This document shows, in pieces, positions 7,418 through 10,168 of a stretch of 10,168 nt of DNA. The notes under the pieces were generated by a model, which searched no databases, had not been told where the DNA came from, and saw nothing but the letters and a program-made list of their open reading frames with translations. The stretch comes from an uncultured Paracoccaceae bacterium. GTDB taxonomy: Bacteria > Pseudomonadota > Alphaproteobacteria > Rhodobacterales > Rhodobacteraceae. How positions within the stretch are numbered: the stretch's first letter is position 1; every line of letters starts with the position of its first letter. The stretch spans positions 1 to 10,168 of the forward strand of contig CALESR010000305.1 in assembly GCA_937907485.1 (NCBI GenBank), in the 5' to 3' direction. A program made the position numbers and the translations under genes.

Positions 7418-7448
7418 GGGTGAGGGGCACGCGGGTTGGTCTGAACGA

Positions 7449-7472
7449 GTAGGGTGCGTGCTTGCACGCACC
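7449..7472 (-). repeat. palindromic repeat, second copy, inverted
   Basis: GTAG precedes GGTGCGTGC, two bases, GCACGCACC (7453-7472). This copy is in the opposite orientation to the first, 31 bases away, and ends six bases beyond the stop codon of the minus-strand lipoprotein gene. The pair can fold either as two separate hairpins or as one long stem. Sitting between convergent genes, it may act as a two-way transcription end or RNA 3'-end protector, although no T-run follows on either strand. Confidence 0.8.
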
Positions 7473-7478
7473 TCGGCC

Positions 7479-7946
7479 CTATCGCCCGGCGCGGCGGCTG
7501 TTGGATTCGCCGGTCACCACGATCTCGGCGGTGGTGTCGAGTTGGGCCTGTGACAGCGTGTAGACGGCGGTGAGGGTGCGCGCGGCCTCGCTGGTGGCGG
7601 CGGAGGCCTGACGCGGCGCGGCGGCGACGAATCGCAGGGTCAGCACGCCGTTCTGCGGGCGGCCGAAGTTCTCGGCCAGCAGTTCGGGATCCCAATAACC
7701 CGCCGCGGGCATCACCGCCTCGGCGCGGATGATGGCGCCGGACGAGGTGCGCTCGATCGTCAGGGCGCTGACCTGCGGCACCAGCGGGCGGTTGTCGATC
7801 ACGTCGCTGATGTCGCCCAGGTCTGGCCGGGCCTCTTCACGCGACGAGTCGAACCAGTTGCGCGGGTTGAGCCGCGACTCGCGGACCGTGCCACAGGCCG
7901 ACAGCGCGAGCGTGAGGCAAAGCAGCACCAGCACGGGGGTTTTCAT
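7479..7946 (-). CDS. small outer-membrane-type lipoprotein, function unknown
   Basis: The 155-residue product begins with a lipoprotein signal: M-K, a hydrophobic stretch of leucines and valines, then L15-S-A-C18. Cys18 is the predicted lipidated residue, and Gly rather than Asp follows it, which fits outer-membrane delivery. The mature part starts TVRESRLNPRNWFDSSREE, a pattern I associate loosely with hypothetical lipoproteins of Rhodobacterales. It has no recognisable enzyme motif. The middle is beta-like and the end (residues about 118-155) is Ala/Thr/Arg-rich. The ATG at 7946 is preceded on its strand by AGGAG with a six-base spacer, which decides the start; the longer open frame upstream to 8609 is antisense to sufE. 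It is convergent with paaZ and divergent from sufE, and appears to be a single-gene unit. Confidence 0.82.
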   Translation of the reverse strand: MKTPVLVLLCLTLALSACGTVRESRLNPRNWFDSSREEARPDLGDISDVIDNRPLVPQVSALTIERTSSGAIIRAEAVMPAAGYWDPELLAENFGRPQNGVLTLRFVAAAPRQASAATSEAARTLTAVYTLSQAQLDTTAEIVVTGESNSRRAGR

Positions 7947-7976
7947 CGGCGACTCCTGCGGTTGCGGTCGCTCCAG

Positions 7977-8005
7977 CGCTAGCGCAAAGCGCGCCGTTTG
8001 AAAAG
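7977..8005 (-). promoter_or_regulatory. possible promoter of the lipoprotein gene
   Basis: On the minus strand CTTTTC (8005-8000), a 17-base spacer and CTAGCG (7982-7977) partly match the alphaproteobacterial pattern CTTGAC-N17-CTATAT. The predicted RNA start would be roughly 20-25 bases before the gene. A perfect 10-base palindrome GCGCTAGCGC (7976-7985) covers the -10 and could be an operator. Weak evidence. Confidence 0.3.
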
Positions 8006-8024
8006 GCCGCGAGGGGGGGCGGGG

Positions 8025-8053
8025 CTGGACCTTTGGCGCCCTTGGGCCTAGGT
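8025..8053 (+). promoter_or_regulatory. possible promoter of sufE and the exporter gene
   Basis: CTGGAC (8025-8030), a 17-base spacer and CTAGGT (8048-8053) match the alphaproteobacterial CTTGAC-N17-CTATAT pattern at five and four of six positions. It would start RNA near 8060, about 28 bases before the sufE ATG. It is the best match in the divergent gap but remains a visual call. Confidence 0.35.
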
Positions 8054-8087
8054 CTGGCGCAGGCGGGCGGCAAGGTGGGGCGCGACG

Positions 8088-8516
8088 ATGGCACAGCAAG
8101 AGTTCGACGAGATCGCCGAAACCTTCGAGTTTCTCGACGATTGGGAGGAGCGCTATCGCCATGTGATCGAGATGGGCCGCGATCTGGCGCCGATGGACGA
8201 GGCGCTGCGGGTGCCGGTCAACAAGGTGACGGGCTGCGCCAGTCAGGTCTGGCTGTTCCCGATGATCCGCGAGGGGCGTTTTGACTTTGTCGGCGACAGT
8301 GACGCGATGATCGTGCGCGGGCTGATTGCAGTGCTGCATGCGCTCTATGCCGGGCGGCCGGTGGCCGAGGTGGCGGCGGTCGATGCGGCGGCGGCGCTGA
8401 AGCGGCTGGGGCTGGACGAGCATCTGTCGTCGCAGCGCTCGAACGGGGTGCGGTCGATGGTGGCGCGCATCCGCGCGGTGGCGACAGCGGCGGCAGGGGG
8501 GGCGGACCATGCCTGA
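8088..8516 (+). CDS. sufE: SufE-family cysteine desulfuration protein
   Basis: SufE accepts persulfide sulfur from the cysteine desulfurase SufS and passes it to the SufBCD scaffold for Fe-S cluster assembly in the cytoplasm. The 142-residue length is normal. The sulfur-accepting Cys is C50 in NKVTGCASQVW, the hallmark loop of the family (C51 in E. coli SufE). Also typical are the N-terminal EIAETFEFLDDWEERY segment, the FVGDSDAMIVRGLIAVL stretch, and LGLDEHLSSQRSNGVRSMV near the end. AAGGTGGGG upstream provides a moderate ribosome site. No suf operon genes flank it; instead it overlaps the exporter gene by 8 bases. The C-terminal alanine-rich residues follow the family core. Confidence 0.94.
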   Translation: MAQQEFDEIAETFEFLDDWEERYRHVIEMGRDLAPMDEALRVPVNKVTGCASQVWLFPMIREGRFDFVGDSDAMIVRGLIAVLHALYAGRPVAEVAAVDAAAALKRLGLDEHLSSQRSNGVRSMVARIRAVATAAAGGADHA

Positions 8517-9327
8517 CCCCGGACTTCTGGCGCTGATGGCGGTGATGCTGGCGGCGATTGGCGCGCTGGCGGGGGTGGTGGCGGGCCTGTTGGGGGTCGG
8601 CGGCGGCATCGTTCTGGTGCCGGCGTTCTTCTATGCCTTTGGGGCCTTGGGATATTCCGGCCCGCAACTGATGCAGGTCTGTCTGGCGACCTCGCTGGCG
8701 ACGATCATCGTCACCTCAATCAAGTCGGCGCGGGCGCATAACCGGCGCGGCGCGGTGGATTGGGCGATCTTGCGGGGCTGGGCGCCGTGGATCGCGGCGG
8801 GGGCCGTGGTCGGCGTGGTGGCGGCCTCGGGGTTGCGGTCGGTGATCTTGCAGGGCGTGTTTGGCGTGCTGGGTCTCAGCGTGGGCCTGTATCTGGCCTT
8901 TGGCCGCGAGCATTGGCGGCTTGGCGCGGCGATGCCGCAGGGCGTGCCCCGGGCGGCGACCGGGTCGGTGCTGGGGTTTCTGTCGGTGCTGATGGGGATT
9001 GGCGGCGGCTCGTTCGGGGTGCCGCTGATGGCGCTGTTCTCGGTGCCGATCCACCGGGCGGTGGCGACGGCCTCGGGGTTCGGCGTGGTGATCGCGGTGC
9101 CTTCGGTGATCGGCTTTCTGCTGATGCGACCGGAGAGCCCGCCGCCGTTCACGGTGGGCGCGATCAATCTGCCGGCGTTTCTGCTGGTGATCGCCATGAC
9201 GCTGATCACCACGCCCTGGGGGGTGAAACTGGCGCATGCGATGGACCCGAAGCCGCTGAAACGGGTGTTCGCGGCCTTCATCATGGTGATGGCGCTGAAC
9301 ATGCTGCGCAAGGCGCTGGGGTTCTGA
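8509..9327 (+). CDS. TauE/SafE (TSUP) family membrane transporter
   Basis: This 272-residue inner-membrane protein has about eight hydrophobic segments and the internal repeat typical of the TSUP family. GLLGVGGGIVLVP (glycines about 29-33) recurs as LMGIGGGSFGVP (about 163-167). Characterised members export sulfite, sulfoacetate or related sulfur anions, but many have no known substrate, so the cargo is uncertain. The loop with SARAHNRRGAVDW between segments 3 and 4 is also family-like. The ATG lies inside the last codons of sufE (8-base overlap, different frame), so translation is probably coupled. GGCAGGGGGGGCGG just upstream serves as a purine-rich ribosome site. An intrinsic terminator follows six bases after the stop. 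Confidence 0.92.
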   Translation: MPDPGLLALMAVMLAAIGALAGVVAGLLGVGGGIVLVPAFFYAFGALGYSGPQLMQVCLATSLATIIVTSIKSARAHNRRGAVDWAILRGWAPWIAAGAVVGVVAASGLRSVILQGVFGVLGLSVGLYLAFGREHWRLGAAMPQGVPRAATGSVLGFLSVLMGIGGGSFGVPLMALFSVPIHRAVATASGFGVVIAVPSVIGFLLMRPESPPPFTVGAINLPAFLLVIAMTLITTPWGVKLAHAMDPKPLKRVFAAFIMVMALNMLRKALGF

Positions 9328-9332
9328 GGGGC

Positions 9333-9361
9333 AAAGTCGCGCAAATTCGCGCTTTTCTTTT
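9333..9361 (+). terminator. intrinsic terminator after the exporter gene
   Basis: AAAG, a bulged T, and CGCG (9333-9341) pair with CGCG-CTTT (9348-9355) around the loop CAAATT. A T-rich tail (9353-9361, interrupted by one C) follows. It begins six bases after the exporter stop codon, so it would end the sufE-exporter transcript. Confidence 0.75.
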
Positions 9362-9380
9362 CCATCTTGGGCCGTATAGT
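9352..9380 (+). promoter_or_regulatory. probable promoter of the leuA leader
   Basis: TATAGT (9375-9380) is a one-mismatch -10 element. The best -35 candidate is CTTTTC or TTTTCT at 9352-9358, which lies within the T-tract of the preceding terminator. The expected RNA start, seven or eight bases beyond the -10, coincides with the A of the leader peptide ATG at 9388. The -35 is weak. Confidence 0.55.
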
Positions 9381-9387
9381 CCCGGCC

Positions 9388-9483
9388 ATGGAACGCCAGA
9401 GCACCCTGATTGTCGCCGTCCCGCCGGGTTTGCCCGCGGATGGCGCGTGCCTGCGCGGCCTTCTGCTCCTTAGCGGCCTCTGA
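9388..9483 (+). CDS. leuL: leuA leader peptide (leucine attenuator)
   Basis: A 31-codon open frame runs from ATG 9388 to TGA 9481. It contains eight leucines and ends CLRGLLLLSGL, with four consecutive Leu codons at 9460-9471 (CTT CTG CTC CTT). CTT is scarce in the genes around it, which favour CTG. It lies directly upstream of leuA. By the logic of known amino-acid attenuators, low charged tRNA-Leu would stall the ribosome on these codons and change the folding of the RNA downstream. No Shine-Dalgarno is visible, and the -10 element places the RNA start at or next to the ATG, so the peptide is probably translated from a leaderless mRNA. The peptide itself need have no function. Confidence 0.8.
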   Translation: MERQSTLIVAVPPGLPADGACLRGLLLLSGL

Positions 9484-9538
9484 GCGTGCCCTCGGGCGCG
9501 ACCGCTCAGAGGTAGGCAGCGCCCCGCACCCCGCTCAG
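9477..9538 (+). promoter_or_regulatory. attenuator stems in the leuA leader
   Basis: CCTCTGAGCG (9477-9486), which includes the leader stop codon, pairs perfectly with CGCTCAGAGG (9503-9512). The core of its right arm recurs as CCGCTCAG at 9531-9538, which can pair with 9480-9486 for seven bases. A competing stem joins GGGCGC (9494-9499) to GCGCCC (9519-9524), helped by ACC (9501-9503) with GGT (9511-9513). The 10-bp stem and the competing stem cannot form together. A ribosome at the stop codon would cover the left arm of the first stem; one stalled on the Leu codons would leave it free. No T-run follows, so whether the competing stem ends transcription is inference. Confidence 0.6.
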
Positions 9539-9566
9539 GACCACGCAGATACAGACGGACACAGCC

Positions 9567-10168
9567 ATGACCGAGACCAATCAACAGACCCGCACGGACC
9601 AAGACCGGGTTCTGATTTTCGACACCACCCTGCGCGACGGCGAACAATCGCCCGGCGCCACCATGAGCCATGACGAAAAGCTGGAAATCGCCGGGCTGCT
9701 CGACGAAATGGGCGTCGATATCATCGAGGCCGGGTTTCCCATCGCCTCGGTCGGTGATTTCGAGGCGGTCAGCGACATCGCCCGCAACAGCCGCAATTCG
9801 GTGATCTGCGGTCTGGCCCGCGCCAATTACGCCGATATCGACCGCTGCTGGGAGGCCGTGCGCCACGCCGCGCGCCCGCGCATCCACACCTTCATCGGCA
9901 CCTCGCCGCTGCACCGCGACATCACCGCCCTGACGCAGGACCAGATGATCGAGCGGATTCAGGCGACCGTCAGCCACGCGCGCAACCTGTGCGACAACGT
10001 GCAATGGTCGCCGATGGATGCCACCCGGACCGAGCATGATTACCTGTGCCGGGCGGTGGAAACCGCGATCAAGGCAGGCGCCACCACGATCAACGTGCCC
10101 GACACGGTCGGCTATACCGCGCCGCGCGAATCCGCCGCGCTGATCCGCATGTTGCTGGAGCGGGTGCC
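9567..10168 (+). CDS. leuA: 2-isopropylmalate synthase, N-terminal part
   Basis: LeuA condenses acetyl-CoA with 3-methyl-2-oxobutanoate to form 2-isopropylmalate, the first committed step of leucine biosynthesis. Two hundred codons are visible and the gene continues past the window end. The HMGL-like TIM-barrel start is clear: FDTTLRDGEQSPGA with R23 and D24 (catalytic Arg and metal-binding Asp), GVDIIEAGFPIAS, HTFIGTSPLHRD, and NVPDTVGYTAPRE at the edge. The metal-binding HxH motif and the C-terminal leucine-sensing domain fall outside. The ATG at 9567 has only a weak ribosome site (ACGGA). It lies 83 bases after the leader peptide stop. Homocitrate synthase and citramalate synthase share this fold; the sequence and the leucine-rich leader favour LeuA. 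Confidence 0.95.
   Translation, partial: MTETNQQTRTDQDRVLIFDTTLRDGEQSPGATMSHDEKLEIAGLLDEMGVDIIEAGFPIASVGDFEAVSDIARNSRNSVICGLARANYADIDRCWEAVRHAARPRIHTFIGTSPLHRDITALTQDQMIERIQATVSHARNLCDNVQWSPMDATRTEHDYLCRAVETAIKAGATTINVPDTVGYTAPRESAALIRMLLERV

Noticed and set aside
7394..7472. CRISPR or transposon ends
   Set aside because: There are only two units, in inverted orientation, 31 bases apart with no transposase or direct target repeats; a REP-type pair fits better.
7947..8087. A small gene or RNA in the divergent gap
   Set aside because: I see only candidate promoters and a short palindrome; no convincing short frame with a ribosome site.
8088..9327. A new defence or toxin system in the sufE-exporter pair
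   Set aside because: Both proteins match known housekeeping or transport families and nothing else in the region suggests defence.
8631..10037. Minus-strand open frame across the exporter, the leader and leuA
   Set aside because: It spans two well-supported plus-strand genes and a terminator, and its translation is low in complexity.

Overview
The window is high-GC chromosomal DNA from an alphaproteobacterium, most likely a Rhodobacterales (Rhodobacteraceae) member. The basis is the gene set, the strong CTG/GCC/GGC codon bias, the style of the palindromic intergenic repeat, and promoter candidates closer to the alphaproteobacterial consensus than to that of E. coli. The order was inferred from recalled families; no database was searched.

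Bases 1-7371 (+ strand) are a tightly packed phenylacetate catabolic operon: the 3' part of a thiolase (paaJ/pcaF type), then paaA, paaB, paaC, paaD and paaE, an extra ferritin-like PaaA/PaaC-family gene, and paaZ. PaaABCE with the maturation factor PaaD epoxidises the ring of phenylacetyl-CoA. PaaZ opens the oxepin-CoA ring and oxidises the resulting aldehyde, and PaaJ performs the thiolytic steps that yield acetyl-CoA and succinyl-CoA. The isomerase/hydratases (paaG, paaF), the dehydrogenase (paaH), the CoA ligase (paaK) and any regulator (paaR/paaX) are not in the window. The unusual member is the extra di-iron-like protein between paaE and paaZ.

Bases 7372-7478 hold a pair of near-identical palindromes in inverted orientation, between paaZ and a convergent gene. 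The minus-strand gene at 7479-7946 encodes a small lipoprotein of unknown function. A 141-base divergent gap with candidate promoters on both strands leads to sufE (8088-8516), which overlaps by 8 bases a TauE/SafE-type membrane exporter gene (8509-9327). That pair ends at a clear intrinsic terminator.

Bases 9328-9566 are a regulatory leader for leuA. They contain a promoter whose -35 region lies in the U-tract of the preceding terminator, an apparently leaderless 31-codon leader peptide with four consecutive Leu codons, and competing RNA stems. leuA (2-isopropylmalate synthase) starts at 9567 and runs off the window. No phage, transposon, CRISPR array, tRNA or rRNA is seen. The window is mainly well-known metabolism; the most interesting items are the extra PaaA-like protein, the leuA leader and the double palindrome.
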